This document shows, piece by piece, positions 51,688-60,922 of a stretch of 64,000 bases of DNA (position 1 is its first letter; every line of letters begins with the position of its first letter). Position numbers and translations under genes: made by a program. Source of the stretch: Dehalococcoidia bacterium (GTDB lineage: Bacteria > Chloroflexota > Dehalococcoidia > Lucifugimonadales > Lucifugimonadaceae); the NCBI GenBank assembly GCA_028285005.1, contig JANQQP010000041.1:1-64000 (forward strand), read 5' to 3'. The notes under the pieces were generated by a model, which saw only the letters and a list, made by a program, of their open reading frames with translations, was not told the DNA's origin and did not search any database.

Positions 51688-52257
51688 TTGCGACACTCAC
51701 ACAGGCCTGCTCTGATCATCGTTACCGGCCGTCCCGCAACCGGTAAGACGACATTCGCTCGCAGGCTGTCCAAAGCGACCGGAATCCCGCTGTTCGCTAA
51801 AGACGACTTCAAAGAGCTGCTTCACGGAGTGTTTGGGGCTGAGGACAGGGAAGAGTCGAGGAAACTTGGACTGGCCTCGTACTCATTGCTCCGGCACACA
51901 GCCGAAACGATGCTCGCCTCGAATCAGAGCCTGATCATTGAGAGCAACTTCGACGCTGCGGGCTCTGAACCCTGGATCAGGCAGCTTGAAGAGCGCTATT
52001 TGCCATCAGTAGTTCAGATCCTGCTGGATGCCGAGCGCAATGCAATCATCCAGCGTTACACCGAAAGGTCGGCAGACCGGCACCCAGCCCATTTCGACGA
52101 TATTGCGATCGAAGAGTTCAAACCCGGCCTCTCGAAGCCGTACGCGCCCCCAGAGATCTCCGGCCACACGCTTTCTTTCGACACCACCGATTTCGGTAAG
52201 TTCGACACAGACCTAGCCATCTCACAGGTCAAAGACCTGATCATGTCGGGCTCCTGA
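51688..52257 (+). CDS. AAA-type P-loop kinase-like protein
   Basis: 189 residues, TTG start. P-loop GRPATGKTT near residue 14, with a basic KDDFKELLHG segment and IESNFDAAG typical of small zeta-toxin/APH-like nucleoside or sugar kinases. The substrate is unknown. It ends 2 nt before the MidA-like gene start. Confidence 0.75.
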   Translation: MRHSHRPALIIVTGRPATGKTTFARRLSKATGIPLFAKDDFKELLHGVFGAEDREESRKLGLASYSLLRHTAETMLASNQSLIIESNFDAAGSEPWIRQLEERYLPSVVQILLDAERNAIIQRYTERSADRHPAHFDDIAIEEFKPGLSKPYAPPEISGHTLSFDTTDFGKFDTDLAISQVKDLIMSGS

Positions 52258-52259
52258 AG

Positions 52260-53465
52260 TTGGACGCAAGAACCGCCATCCGAAACACCATCGACCAGCG
52301 CGGCCCAATCACGTTCGCGGAGTTCATGGAAGCCGCACTGTACGGTCCCGGTGGCTACTACAACTCCGGATCACCGATCAGCGCCAGCGGCGACTACTTC
52401 ACAGCACCAACCGCTCATCCGCTATTCGGTGCTCTGATCGCCGTCCAGCTACGACAGATGTGGCAGCTACTCGACAAACCCGATGAGTTCACGGTGGTTG
52501 AGGAGGGAGCCGGCAACGGTGGACTCGCTGCCGACATCGTCGAGACTGCGGCGCAACTCGATTCAGACTTCCACAGTGCTTTACGTTACGTCGCGCTCGA
52601 CGTGGTGCCGCCGGAAACTCAGCACTATGCAGTTTTGCCGCTTGCTGAGGTGCCGCAAGAAGTCACCGGCTGCCTCCTCTCCAATGAACTGCTAGACGCA
52701 ATGCCGGTGCATCGCTTTCAAGTTCAAGGCGGCGAGCTACTTGAGGTTTTTGTCGCCACAGAAGGCGATGAGTTTGTCGAAGTGCTACAGCCGCCATCGT
52801 CATCGGAACTCGAACGACGTCTTAGCCAGCTGACCGCTTCACTACCAGATGGCTATCGCAGTGAAATCAACCTGGGCCTGGACTCGTGGGCGCAACGCCA
52901 ATCGGCGGTCCTGAAGAGCGGGTGGGCGCTCACTATCGACTACGGGTTCGAACGTTCAGTGCTCTACGGACCTGAGCGGACCGCTGGCTCTCTCCGCACC
53001 TACTATCAGCACACGCTCGGACAGGATCCACTGCTTCATCCCGGCGAGCAGGACATCACAGCTCACGTCGATTTCACCGCTGTCGATGAAGCGATGTCGA
53101 AAGCCGGATTCGTCAGCGCGGGAACAGCCTACCAAGCGGAGTTCCTGCAAAGGCTGGGCGTCCACGCAGCCGCGGAGCGACTACGGGCAGCGCCTTTGCC
53201 TCGGCCGCAGAAACTAGCGAATCAACGTGGGATCGAGGCGCTTATCGACCCAAACGGAATGGGGAGGTTCGTTGTGGCCGCCTACAGCCGCAATGTCGAA
53301 ACTCCAACTCTACTCGGCCTCGATCCGAACACCGCGGATTCCCAAGATCAACTGGTCAGTCTCCCGCTCTTAAACCCGCGCCGCCACATCGATCTGACCG
53401 GTCACCAGTCAGGCAGCTACTTTGAGGTTCCATCGTTCGAGGACCTGTTCTCCGACGAACCGTAA
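52260..53465 (+). CDS. MidA/NDUFAF7-like SAM-dependent methyltransferase (DUF185)
   Basis: 401 residues, TTG start. FMEAALYGPGGYYNSG, GDYFTAPTAHPLFGALIAVQLRQMW, VEEGAGNGGLAADIVE (SAM loop) and LLSNELLDAMPVHRFQV are the DUF185 blocks. Relatives methylate an arginine of NADH-dehydrogenase subunits in mitochondria. The bacterial role is unclear. It converges with the RidA gene. Confidence 0.9.
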   Translation: MDARTAIRNTIDQRGPITFAEFMEAALYGPGGYYNSGSPISASGDYFTAPTAHPLFGALIAVQLRQMWQLLDKPDEFTVVEEGAGNGGLAADIVETAAQLDSDFHSALRYVALDVVPPETQHYAVLPLAEVPQEVTGCLLSNELLDAMPVHRFQVQGGELLEVFVATEGDEFVEVLQPPSSSELERRLSQLTASLPDGYRSEINLGLDSWAQRQSAVLKSGWALTIDYGFERSVLYGPERTAGSLRTYYQHTLGQDPLLHPGEQDITAHVDFTAVDEAMSKAGFVSAGTAYQAEFLQRLGVHAAAERLRAAPLPRPQKLANQRGIEALIDPNGMGRFVVAAYSRNVETPTLLGLDPNTADSQDQLVSLPLLNPRRHIDLTGHQSGSYFEVPSFEDLFSDEP

Positions 53466-53472
53466 CCTCCAG

Positions 53473-54588
53473 CTACGAAGTGACCGCTGTCGCCTCAATC
53501 TCGACCACCACTTCGGGTCGAGCGAGTGTTGGCACACCTACCAGCGTCACCGCCACTCCCATCTCCGAGAGCTGTTCGTCAAGCGCAGCGGAAGCCTCGG
53601 CAAGCTTCTCAGGACCGCCAACGACATAGGTCCGCACCTTTGCCAGATCCCTCCACGCCATCCCCTGCTGCTCTATCGACCAGCGAACTGTCTCGAGCGT
53701 CGCCTCAACCTGTCCGGCAACATCGAACTCATTCCTGACGGTCTCACCCACTACTGTGGAAGTTGAACCTGCGACATAAGTCACATCTCCGCCACTCACT
53801 CGCACTGACCTGCAGTAGTTGTGGTCCACCTCGTAACTACGACCTGACCGCAGATTGTTCCGCCCCTTCGCAGCATCCTGCACCGCCTCACACTCAAGCA
53901 TGAACCGATGTCCCTCGCCGACCCCATCGACAGCTATCCCAGCTGAAGTCGGAATCGCCTGGCTCATGAACGCCGCCCATTGCGCTGGAGGCTCAGAGAA
54001 CTGAGCATCAGGCAGCATGAAGTGTCGAGTGGAAACTACGTCCGCAACCTCCATGCCGAACTCACCAAGTGCCGCCGTGATCTGTCCGGAGATATCGCCA
54101 ATCTGCTCTCCAACGTCCGCGCCATCGCCCGTGACGCCACTAACCCAGAGATCTCCGTCGCAGAAGACCGCCGTGGACGTACTGCTCATCTCGTCTGAGT
54201 TGAAGTGTTTCATTCGACCAGCGCCGCCCTTTATGGCCTCCAGTTCGATAGCAACCGCGGCGTTATTCGGGAGGTGCGGCACCTTGATGGCGCTAAACGC
54301 CGGACCCGGATGGTCAAAGACAACTCCGTGGGTATCTCTGATTTCCTCCTCACCACCGCCCGTCTCTTCTTCGACATACCAGGCACGCGTCCTGACGACG
54401 TCTGCAGGAGCTACACCCTGGTCTCTGAGCATGGAAAGAGTCAGCTGGAATATGCGATGGGTCTCAGACTCAAGGCCGCCGGGCCGATCGGAAACCAGCC
54501 CTGAAGACATGACTCGGTCCCCAACGATCACGAGTTGAGGAGGACCGTCCGCCTGACCGCCATCCTTTACTGCTACTCGGTTCGACAT
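53473..54588 (-). CDS. Three-domain RidA (YjgF/Rid) family protein
   Basis: 371 residues with three tandem Rid-fold domains: D1 about 12-120 (ends VPHLPNNAAVAIELEAI), D2 about 124-240 (FCDGDLWVSGVTGDGADVGEQ ... LECEAV), D3 about 255-371 (VTYVAGSTSTVVGETVRNEFDVAGQ ... LARPEVVVEIEATAV). The Arg that anchors the substrate carboxylate in RidA can only be placed in D3 (LARPEV). D1 and D2 lack it. RidA deaminates reactive enamines. Since Rid proteins are normally trimers of single domains, one chain may form a pseudotrimer. Confidence 0.8.
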   Translation of the reverse strand: MSNRVAVKDGGQADGPPQLVIVGDRVMSSGLVSDRPGGLESETHRIFQLTLSMLRDQGVAPADVVRTRAWYVEEETGGGEEEIRDTHGVVFDHPGPAFSAIKVPHLPNNAAVAIELEAIKGGAGRMKHFNSDEMSSTSTAVFCDGDLWVSGVTGDGADVGEQIGDISGQITAALGEFGMEVADVVSTRHFMLPDAQFSEPPAQWAAFMSQAIPTSAGIAVDGVGEGHRFMLECEAVQDAAKGRNNLRSGRSYEVDHNYCRSVRVSGGDVTYVAGSTSTVVGETVRNEFDVAGQVEATLETVRWSIEQQGMAWRDLAKVRTYVVGGPEKLAEASAALDEQLSEMGVAVTLVGVPTLARPEVVVEIEATAVTS

Positions 54589-54719
54589 GCTTCAGATCTC
54601 CGGATCTCGTTCATTAGGCTCGCCGCCGGTTCCCACTGACAATACGACCTTATGTGCTGCGACAACTGCTACGATTAAACTCAACTGCAGGCAGCACTCG
54701 GAAACCCGATCTCGCACCA

Positions 54720-55814
54720 TTGTCAGACTCTGAGCTCAAGAAAACATCACTGTTCGACGCGCACGTCGCATCCGGCGCGCGAATGGTTCCATTTGGCGGA
54801 TGGGACATGCCAGTCCAGTATCCGGCCGGGATCATCGCCGAATCCCGGGCGGTTCGCGAAGGCAGCGGCATCTTCGATGTCTCTCACATGGGCCGGATAG
54901 AGTTCACCGGCCCTGGCGCGGTTGCCTTCCTGGACACAGTTCTCAGCGCACACGTCGCGGAGCTCAAACCGGGCAGGTCAAAGTACCACATGATCTGCAA
55001 CCAGGAAGGCGGAATCATAGATGACGCCATCGTGTACCGGCTGGAAGAAGACCGGTGCCTCCTGGTAGTCAACGCAGCAAACGCGAAGGCTGACTTGAGT
55101 TGGATCACGCCGAAGGCCGAGGCATTTGGCGGCGTGGTGTGGAAGGACATTACCGCCGAAACCGGGATGATCGCGTTGCAGGGGCCGAAATCTGTCGAGC
55201 TGGCCGATTCGTTATCGGGAGTCTCGGCCTCAGGAATACGCAGGTTCCGCATCGGCGAGATCAACGTCGCAGGAGTCCCCTGCCTCGCTGCTCGGACCGG
55301 TTACACAGGTGAAGACGGCTTTGAGTTGATGCCGGCAGGCGACGATCTGGAAGAGCTGTGGAATGCCCTGAAAGAGGCTGGCAGCGCCGAGTGTGGGCTT
55401 GGGGCAAGAGATGTGTTGCGCCTGGAAGCAGGACTGATGCTTCACGGCAACGATATGACAGTCGACAACAACCCTTATGAAGCGGGACTTGGGTGGACCA
55501 TCAAGCTCGAAAAGCCCGACTACATTCCGGGAGTCGCTCTCGGCCGGATAGCTGCATCAGAAACACCGAGAACGATAGCCGGTTTCAGGATGAAGGGGCG
55601 GGCCATCCCTCGACAGGGGATGGATATCCTGCAAGGCGGTAAGCCTGTCGGCGAGGTCACGTCCGGGACTCATTCGCCTACGCTTGACGCTGATATAGGC
55701 ATGGGCTACGTTCCGCGCCAACTGGCCGATGTTGGCACAGAGATCCAGATCGATGTGCGTGGCCGCCATGTTGAGGCCGAGATCGTCGAGTTACCCTTCT
55801 ATAAGCGGTCCTGA
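54720..55814 (+). CDS. gcvT: Glycine cleavage T-protein (aminomethyltransferase)
   Basis: 364 residues from TTG 54720, chosen because homologues start at this point before LKKTSLFDAHVASGARMVPFGGWDMPVQY. In-frame ATG/GTG further up would add 22 unrelated residues. Folate-binding features and ATGYTGEDGFEL-type ARTGYTGEDGFELM are present. It transfers the methylene group of the lipoyl-bound aminomethyl intermediate to tetrahydrofolate. First gene of gcvT-H-P1-P2. Confidence 0.95.
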   Translation: MSDSELKKTSLFDAHVASGARMVPFGGWDMPVQYPAGIIAESRAVREGSGIFDVSHMGRIEFTGPGAVAFLDTVLSAHVAELKPGRSKYHMICNQEGGIIDDAIVYRLEEDRCLLVVNAANAKADLSWITPKAEAFGGVVWKDITAETGMIALQGPKSVELADSLSGVSASGIRRFRIGEINVAGVPCLAARTGYTGEDGFELMPAGDDLEELWNALKEAGSAECGLGARDVLRLEAGLMLHGNDMTVDNNPYEAGLGWTIKLEKPDYIPGVALGRIAASETPRTIAGFRMKGRAIPRQGMDILQGGKPVGEVTSGTHSPTLDADIGMGYVPRQLADVGTEIQIDVRGRHVEAEIVELPFYKRS

Positions 55815-55877
55815 GACCCGAGTTGACGGAACCAGTAAATCGAGTCGGCCCGGCGCAACCGGTGGCACGAGACTGAT

Positions 55878-56255
55878 ATGAACCCCGAGAACCTGAAGTA
55901 TTCCAAAGAACACGAATGGGCCCGCGTCGAGGGCAGTACGGTTGTCGTCGGCATCACCCAGTTCGCAGCCGAGCAGCTTGGTGACGTCGTCTACGTCGAC
56001 CTGCCTGAGGCCGGGTCTGACATCGAACAGTTCGGCAAGTTCGGTGAGATCGAATCGGTCAAGACAGTCAGCGACCTCTTCTCACCTGTCGGCGGCAAGA
56101 TCGTTGAAGTCAACGATTCGGTTAAGGACAGCCCCGAAAAGGTCAATGAAGACACCTATGGTGAAGGCTGGCTTCTGAAGATCGAGATATCAGACCCCGG
56201 GCAACTCGACGCCCTCATGGATGCCGCCGGATACGAGTCCCTTACCGCCGAATAG
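55878..56255 (+). CDS. gcvH: Glycine cleavage H-protein
   Basis: 125 residues, single lipoyl domain. Lipoyl lysine Lys62 in EIESVKTVSDL; N-terminal LKYSKEHEWARVEG. Carries the lipoyl arm between P-, T- and L-proteins. It overlaps the next gene by a base if that gene starts at 56255. Confidence 0.96.
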   Translation: MNPENLKYSKEHEWARVEGSTVVVGITQFAAEQLGDVVYVDLPEAGSDIEQFGKFGEIESVKTVSDLFSPVGGKIVEVNDSVKDSPEKVNEDTYGEGWLLKIEISDPGQLDALMDAAGYESLTAE

Positions 56256-56275
56256 TGCTACCAGCGGAGATACGA

Positions 56276-57637
56276 ATGGTCCACACCGTTGATCATTCTG
56301 CCGAGCCCACCAGTGGCTCGAGCAGCCAGCACCCCTACGTTCCAGCGACTGACGACGACCGCGCGGAAATGCTCTCCGCGATTGGCGTCGACAGGTTCGA
56401 GGAGCTGATCCAGGACATACCTGAGCACACGCGATTTCCGCAGCTCGGTATCGCTGAGGCAGCTCCTGAACTTTCGCTATCCGCTGACATTGCAGCAATG
56501 GCAGCTCGGAACGTCACTCCCGGTGACTACGCCTGCTTCCTGGGCGCAGGCGCATATCGCCACTTCATACCCTCCACCGTCAACGCCATACTGCAGCGAG
56601 GCGAGTTCGTCACCGCGTACACGCCCTATCAGCCGGAAGCGGCGCAGGGAACGCTCCAGACCGGTTTCGAGTTCCAGTCCGCCATATGCCAGATCTTCGA
56701 CATGGAGGTCGCAAACGCAGGCATGTACGACGGCCCAACCGCGTTCGCTGAGGCGGCGCTGATGGCGTGCAGGATCACTCGCCGCAACAAAGTGGCTGTC
56801 CTCGACACAGCCGACTCTCGCCTGGTCGAAGTTCTGCGTGCCTACAGCGTCCACCAGAACATCGAAATCCAGACGATCACTCCGGACGCGGCAGTATCGG
56901 ACGATATCGCCTGCATCGCGTTCCAGAGCCCGAACCTGTACGGCGTACTGGAAGATGTTGGCGGACTGACCGGCCGCGCCCATGCCGCCGGGGCGCTCTC
57001 GATAGTCCATGCCAACCCGACGGCGCATGGACTGTTCGAGCCGCCGGGCAAATACGGCGTCGACATCGTCACAGCTGAAGGTCAGCCACTCGGCGTGCCG
57101 CTATCGTTCGGCGGCGCGTACGTCGGCCTCTTCGCTTGTAGACAGGAACACATCAGGCAGCTTCCGGGCCGCATCATCGGCAGGACCACCGATACAGAAG
57201 GCCGCACCGGCTACGCCCTGACGCTTCAGACCCGTGAGCAGCACATTCGCAGGGAACGAGCTACTTCAAACATCTGCACAAGCACGCAACTCATCGGCCT
57301 GATGGTCGCTGTGTATGTAGCGACGCTCGGCAAGCAAGGCCTTAAAGACGTGGCGAACCTCTGCTACCAGAAAGCCCATTACGCAGCATCTGAGATCGCA
57401 GAGATCCCGGGATTCTCACTGCCAGTCGAAGGCACCTTCTTCCACGAGTTCGCCCTCACCTGCCCTCGTCCTGTTTCCGAAGTCAACGCGGCGCTCCTCG
57501 AAAAGGGCATCATCGGCGGCTACGACATCAGCGATCGCATCCCTGACACGATGCTGATCTGCGTGACCGAGATGAACTCGCGCGCTGAGATCGACAAACT
57601 CGTTGCAGCACTCGCTGAGATCGGAGGTGCGGCATGA
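56276..57637 (+). CDS. gcvPA: Glycine dehydrogenase (decarboxylating) subunit 1
   Basis: 453 residues from ATG 56276, which has GGAG 6 nt upstream; a GTG at 56255 is the alternative start. YVPATDDDRAEMLSAIGVDRFEELIQDIP and FLGAGAYRHFIPSTVNAI are the GcvPA entry. It forms the P-protein heterotetramer with GcvPB, contributing to glycine binding. Confidence 0.95.
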   Translation: MVHTVDHSAEPTSGSSSQHPYVPATDDDRAEMLSAIGVDRFEELIQDIPEHTRFPQLGIAEAAPELSLSADIAAMAARNVTPGDYACFLGAGAYRHFIPSTVNAILQRGEFVTAYTPYQPEAAQGTLQTGFEFQSAICQIFDMEVANAGMYDGPTAFAEAALMACRITRRNKVAVLDTADSRLVEVLRAYSVHQNIEIQTITPDAAVSDDIACIAFQSPNLYGVLEDVGGLTGRAHAAGALSIVHANPTAHGLFEPPGKYGVDIVTAEGQPLGVPLSFGGAYVGLFACRQEHIRQLPGRIIGRTTDTEGRTGYALTLQTREQHIRRERATSNICTSTQLIGLMVAVYVATLGKQGLKDVANLCYQKAHYAASEIAEIPGFSLPVEGTFFHEFALTCPRPVSEVNAALLEKGIIGGYDISDRIPDTMLICVTEMNSRAEIDKLVAALAEIGGAA

Positions 57638-59094
57638 CCACTTCCAACACAGCGAACGAACTCGACAGACGTCTGCTCATGGACCGCTCTGTCCCGGGCC
57701 GCACCGCCGTGACGCTTCCACCGTCGGATGTACCAGAACAGGACATGCCGCAGGAGTCTCTACTACGTGACGATCTGCCGCTGCCTGAGGTCTCCCAGCT
57801 AGAGGTGATCCGCTACTTCTCGCTACTCAGCCAGCTCAACTTTTCGATAGACACCAACTTCTATCCGCTCGGGTCTTGCACGATGAAATACAACCCGAAG
57901 CTCAACGACGCCATGGCCTCGCTGCCGGGCTTCGCTGGAATTCACCCCAATCAACCGTCCGACCAGGTCCAGGGCGCAGTGCAGCTCATGCACGAGCTCC
58001 AGGAGTTGCTTGGAGACCTGACAGGCCTACCCGGCGTCAGTCTGGCTCCACTGGCGGGAGCGCAGGGTGAATACGCGGGGCTACTGATCGCAAGGGCCTA
58101 CCACGCCAGCAGGAACGACTCCGCTCGCACCGTAGCGCTCATCCCTGACAGTGCCCATGGCACGAATCCTGCGTCCGCGGCGATGGCAGGCCTCGAGGTC
58201 GTGACGGTGCCGTCCGCCTCTGACGGCAACGTCGATGTCAACGCCCTTAGAGACCTCGCTGACGAACGCACCGCGGTCTTCATGCTGACGCTTCCGAGCA
58301 CTCTTGGACTGTTCGAACCGAGCATACTCGAGATCACTCAGATCGTTCACGATGCTGGCGGGCTGGTCTACGCGGACGGAGCGAACCTGAACGCCCTGCT
58401 CGGGATAGCCAAGCTGGGAGACCTTGGCTTCGACATCTGCCACTCCAACCTGCACAAGACCTTCTCCACTCCGCACGGTGGAGGAGGCCCCGGCTCCGGT
58501 CCTGTGATGGTCACTGACGAGCTGGCAAAGTTCCTGCCGGAGCCTGTGGCAACACGAAACGGCGATTCATACACGCTCTCGGAGCCCGAGAGCAGCATCG
58601 GCAAGATCAACGGCTTCCACGGCTCGTTCGGAATCCTGGTGCGGGCGTATACGTACATTCGCGCCATGGGCAGAGATGGACTGAAGTCAGCCGCAGAAAA
58701 CGCGATCATCAATGCCAACTACATTCAGTCCCAACTGAAGGACAGTTTCGACCTCGCGGCCGACCGCTACTGCATGCACGAAACTGTGCTCAGCGCATCG
58801 AGACAGAAAAAGCGCGGCGTCAAGGGCCTCGACATAGCGAAACGGCTGCTGGACCACGGTATTCACGCCCCCACCATGTACTTCCCGCTCATCGTTGATG
58901 AAGCACTGATGGTGGAGCCGACGGAAACCGAGTCGAAAGAGACGCTCGACCACTTCATCGAGGTGATGCGGCAGATAGATGACGAAATAACCTCCGACCC
59001 TGAAACGGTCCAAACCGCGCCACACACTCTGCCTGTCACACGCCTTGACGAAGCTGCCGCCGCGAGGAAGCCATATCTACGATGGCAAGGATGA
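57634..59094 (+). CDS. gcvPB: Glycine dehydrogenase (decarboxylating) subunit 2
   Basis: 486 residues, ATGA overlap with gcvPA. PLP lysine Lys275 in CHSNLHKTFSTPHGGGGPGSGP; FYPLGSCTMKYNPK at the entry. It decarboxylates glycine with PLP and passes the aminomethyl group to GcvH. Last gene of the operon. Confidence 0.96.
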   Translation: MTTSNTANELDRRLLMDRSVPGRTAVTLPPSDVPEQDMPQESLLRDDLPLPEVSQLEVIRYFSLLSQLNFSIDTNFYPLGSCTMKYNPKLNDAMASLPGFAGIHPNQPSDQVQGAVQLMHELQELLGDLTGLPGVSLAPLAGAQGEYAGLLIARAYHASRNDSARTVALIPDSAHGTNPASAAMAGLEVVTVPSASDGNVDVNALRDLADERTAVFMLTLPSTLGLFEPSILEITQIVHDAGGLVYADGANLNALLGIAKLGDLGFDICHSNLHKTFSTPHGGGGPGSGPVMVTDELAKFLPEPVATRNGDSYTLSEPESSIGKINGFHGSFGILVRAYTYIRAMGRDGLKSAAENAIINANYIQSQLKDSFDLAADRYCMHETVLSASRQKKRGVKGLDIAKRLLDHGIHAPTMYFPLIVDEALMVEPTETESKETLDHFIEVMRQIDDEITSDPETVQTAPHTLPVTRLDEAAAARKPYLRWQG

Positions 59095-59098
59095 GCGA

Positions 59099-59137
59099 TT
59101 CGGCCCGCACCTGCCGAGGTTAGCCTCGTCGGCCGAA
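59099..59137 (+). promoter_or_regulatory. Nested hairpin before the Erm-like gene
   Basis: Outer arms TTCGGCC / GGCCGAA enclose an inner stem CGAGG-TTAG-CCTCG. It lies between gcvPB and the leader ORF at 59153. It is not followed by a T-run. It could be the 3' end of gcv or part of the leader of the methyltransferase mRNA. Confidence 0.45.
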
Positions 59138-59152
59138 CACAGGAGCAGCCCC

Positions 59153-59218
59153 ATGCCGATGATGGTCACCCGTGGCCGGGCGAAGGCGCCAACAGAGGCG
59201 CGCCACACGCAGGCCTGA
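59153..59218 (+). CDS. Possible 21-residue leader peptide overlapping the Erm-like start
   Basis: ATG 59153 with AGGAG 7 nt upstream, the best ribosome site nearby. It encodes MPMMVTRGRAKAPTEARHTQA and stops at 59216-59218, out of frame with and overlapping the GTG start of the Erm-like gene (59172), which has no own site. The arrangement resembles translational attenuation leaders of erm genes. Confidence 0.4.
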   Translation: MPMMVTRGRAKAPTEARHTQA

Positions 59219-59984
59219 ACTTTCTCAGCACTTCATTCGTTCATCCGCCATCGCGGAACGGCTCGTCGCGCTAGCTCGAATCCGCGAGACCGACCTTGTC
59301 GTCGAGGCTGGACCGGGCCACGGCGTGCTCACAAGGCACCTGGCAGCTTCGGCGGCTCAGGTAATCGCCGTGGAGGCAGATCCGACGCTGTGTGAGCGGC
59401 TCAACGCAAAGCTGTCTGCAGCCTACAACGTCACTGTTCGTCGAGGCGACTTCCTGAAGTACAGACTCCCGTCAGGGCAGTACACGTTCTTCTCGAACAT
59501 CCCGTTCGCCCGCACCGCAGACATAATGCGCAAACTCGTCTTCGGGAGCGCTCCGCCACAGCGCGCATTCGTCATCATGGAGTCGATCGCCGCTACACGA
59601 TTCCTCGGGCAGCCTTTCGGGCCTGAATCCGAACTCAGCCTCAGACTTAAGGCGCGATTTCATCCTTCAATCATCAGCTGGATTCCACCTCAGTCCTTCT
59701 CACCTCCACCTGCAGCCAATGCTGTAATGCTTGGACTGGAAGCACGCAGTGAGCACTTTCGCCAGGGTTCTGAACTTCGCGACTTCGACCGATTCGCCAG
59801 GTCCATCTTCCGCTCACACGGTGGCAACGCGCGGAACATCCTCCGACAGAAGGTGCCGGGAACGGCCGCCCGGTCGCTGACAGCCGAACTCGGCTTCCCG
59901 GCACACGCTGCACCGTCTAACATCTCGTTCGAACACTGGATGACAGTGTTCAGACTCGCTCGATGGAATGGCAAACACGCATGA
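59172..59984 (+). CDS. Erm-type rRNA adenine N6-methyltransferase
   Basis: 270 residues, GTG start (a stop lies just upstream in frame). RPELSQHFIRSSAIAERLV, VVEAGPGHGVLTRHLA (SAM motif I), RRGDFLKYRLPSGQY and the catalytic NIPF motif (FFSNIPFARTADIMRKLVF) follow Erm 23S methyltransferases more closely than KsgA, whose motif is NLPY. Erm dimethylates A2058 and confers MLS resistance; whether this one does is not shown. Alternative: a KsgA-like 16S enzyme. Confidence 0.72.
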   Translation: MAGRRRQQRRATRRPELSQHFIRSSAIAERLVALARIRETDLVVEAGPGHGVLTRHLAASAAQVIAVEADPTLCERLNAKLSAAYNVTVRRGDFLKYRLPSGQYTFFSNIPFARTADIMRKLVFGSAPPQRAFVIMESIAATRFLGQPFGPESELSLRLKARFHPSIISWIPPQSFSPPPAANAVMLGLEARSEHFRQGSELRDFDRFARSIFRSHGGNARNILRQKVPGTAARSLTAELGFPAHAAPSNISFEHWMTVFRLARWNGKHA

Positions 59985-60841
59985 TCATCGATACACACGT
60001 CCACATCTGGGAGATGCCGCCCGTGGCGCCAGTTGGGCCAACGGCGCCTCGCTGGACCGCAGAGCCCACCGCTCCCGGAACGGCTGAGATGCTGCTCGAA
60101 GAGATGGACGCAAACGGCGTAGACCGCACGGTACTCGTCCAGACCTCGTTCTCAACCTGGGACAACGGCTACGTCGCAGACGCCGCCAAACGATACCCAG
60201 ATCGATTCGTTTCGCAGGGCCTCATCGACCCGCTCGACCCGGATAACGCACAGCACGCCGCCTACTGGATGGATGAGCGCGGCATGACCGGCTTCAGGTT
60301 TCACCCGATGTACTACCACGTGGACGATCCAGTAGAGGGCAAGATCCTGACCAAAGCGGAAAACGCCACCATGTTCGACGCGATCGAGCGGCGGAATGGC
60401 ATCGTGCAGGTGCACTGCACACCGGAATACGCGGCGCAGGTCGACACTGCGGTCTCTCGCTATCCCGGTATCACGTGGCTGCTCGATCACATGATGTATC
60501 CGCTCCCTGAGATGGCATCAAACGGTTGGAGCGCGTACCGTCCAGTGCTCGACCTTGCGAGCCATCCCAACACGCTCATCAAGATCTCAGACGTTCACAA
60601 CCGCTCGAACGAGCCGTTCCCTCACCAAGACATGCACGATGCCGTGAAGATCGCGATCGATGCGTTCGGCATTGAACGTTGCATGTGGGGCACTGGATAT
60701 CCGGGCTATCACCGGGTCGAGCACGGCTGGCCAACTCTCGCAGAGGAATTACGCATTGTCAGAGAGGCGTTCGACTGGCTCACGGATTCCGAGCGAGCGC
60801 TGCTACTTGGTGATAACGCGGCCCGCCTATGGCGTTTCTGA
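59981..60841 (+). CDS. Amidohydrolase_2 family protein
   Basis: 286 residues from ATG 59981, which overlaps the Erm-like stop. IDTHVHIWEMP (H-x-H), GFRFHPMYYH, VQVHCTPEYA and WLLDHMMYPLPE place it with metal-dependent decarboxylases/hydrolases of the ACMSD group. The substrate is unknown. A final Asp-containing LLGDNAARLW closes the barrel. Lies directly before the peroxiredoxin. Confidence 0.85.
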   Translation: MIIDTHVHIWEMPPVAPVGPTAPRWTAEPTAPGTAEMLLEEMDANGVDRTVLVQTSFSTWDNGYVADAAKRYPDRFVSQGLIDPLDPDNAQHAAYWMDERGMTGFRFHPMYYHVDDPVEGKILTKAENATMFDAIERRNGIVQVHCTPEYAAQVDTAVSRYPGITWLLDHMMYPLPEMASNGWSAYRPVLDLASHPNTLIKISDVHNRSNEPFPHQDMHDAVKIAIDAFGIERCMWGTGYPGYHRVEHGWPTLAEELRIVREAFDWLTDSERALLLGDNAARLWRF

Positions 60842-60922
60842 TCGTTAGGCGCGCCGCCCACGACGTTTGCTGCGATACCATCCAACCTCCAAGACCTGAT
60901 CATCCCCTGAACGGAATCTTCA

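Noticed and set aside
54589-54719. Glycine riboswitch before gcvT
   Set aside because: The gap is too short and has no glycine-aptamer core motifs.
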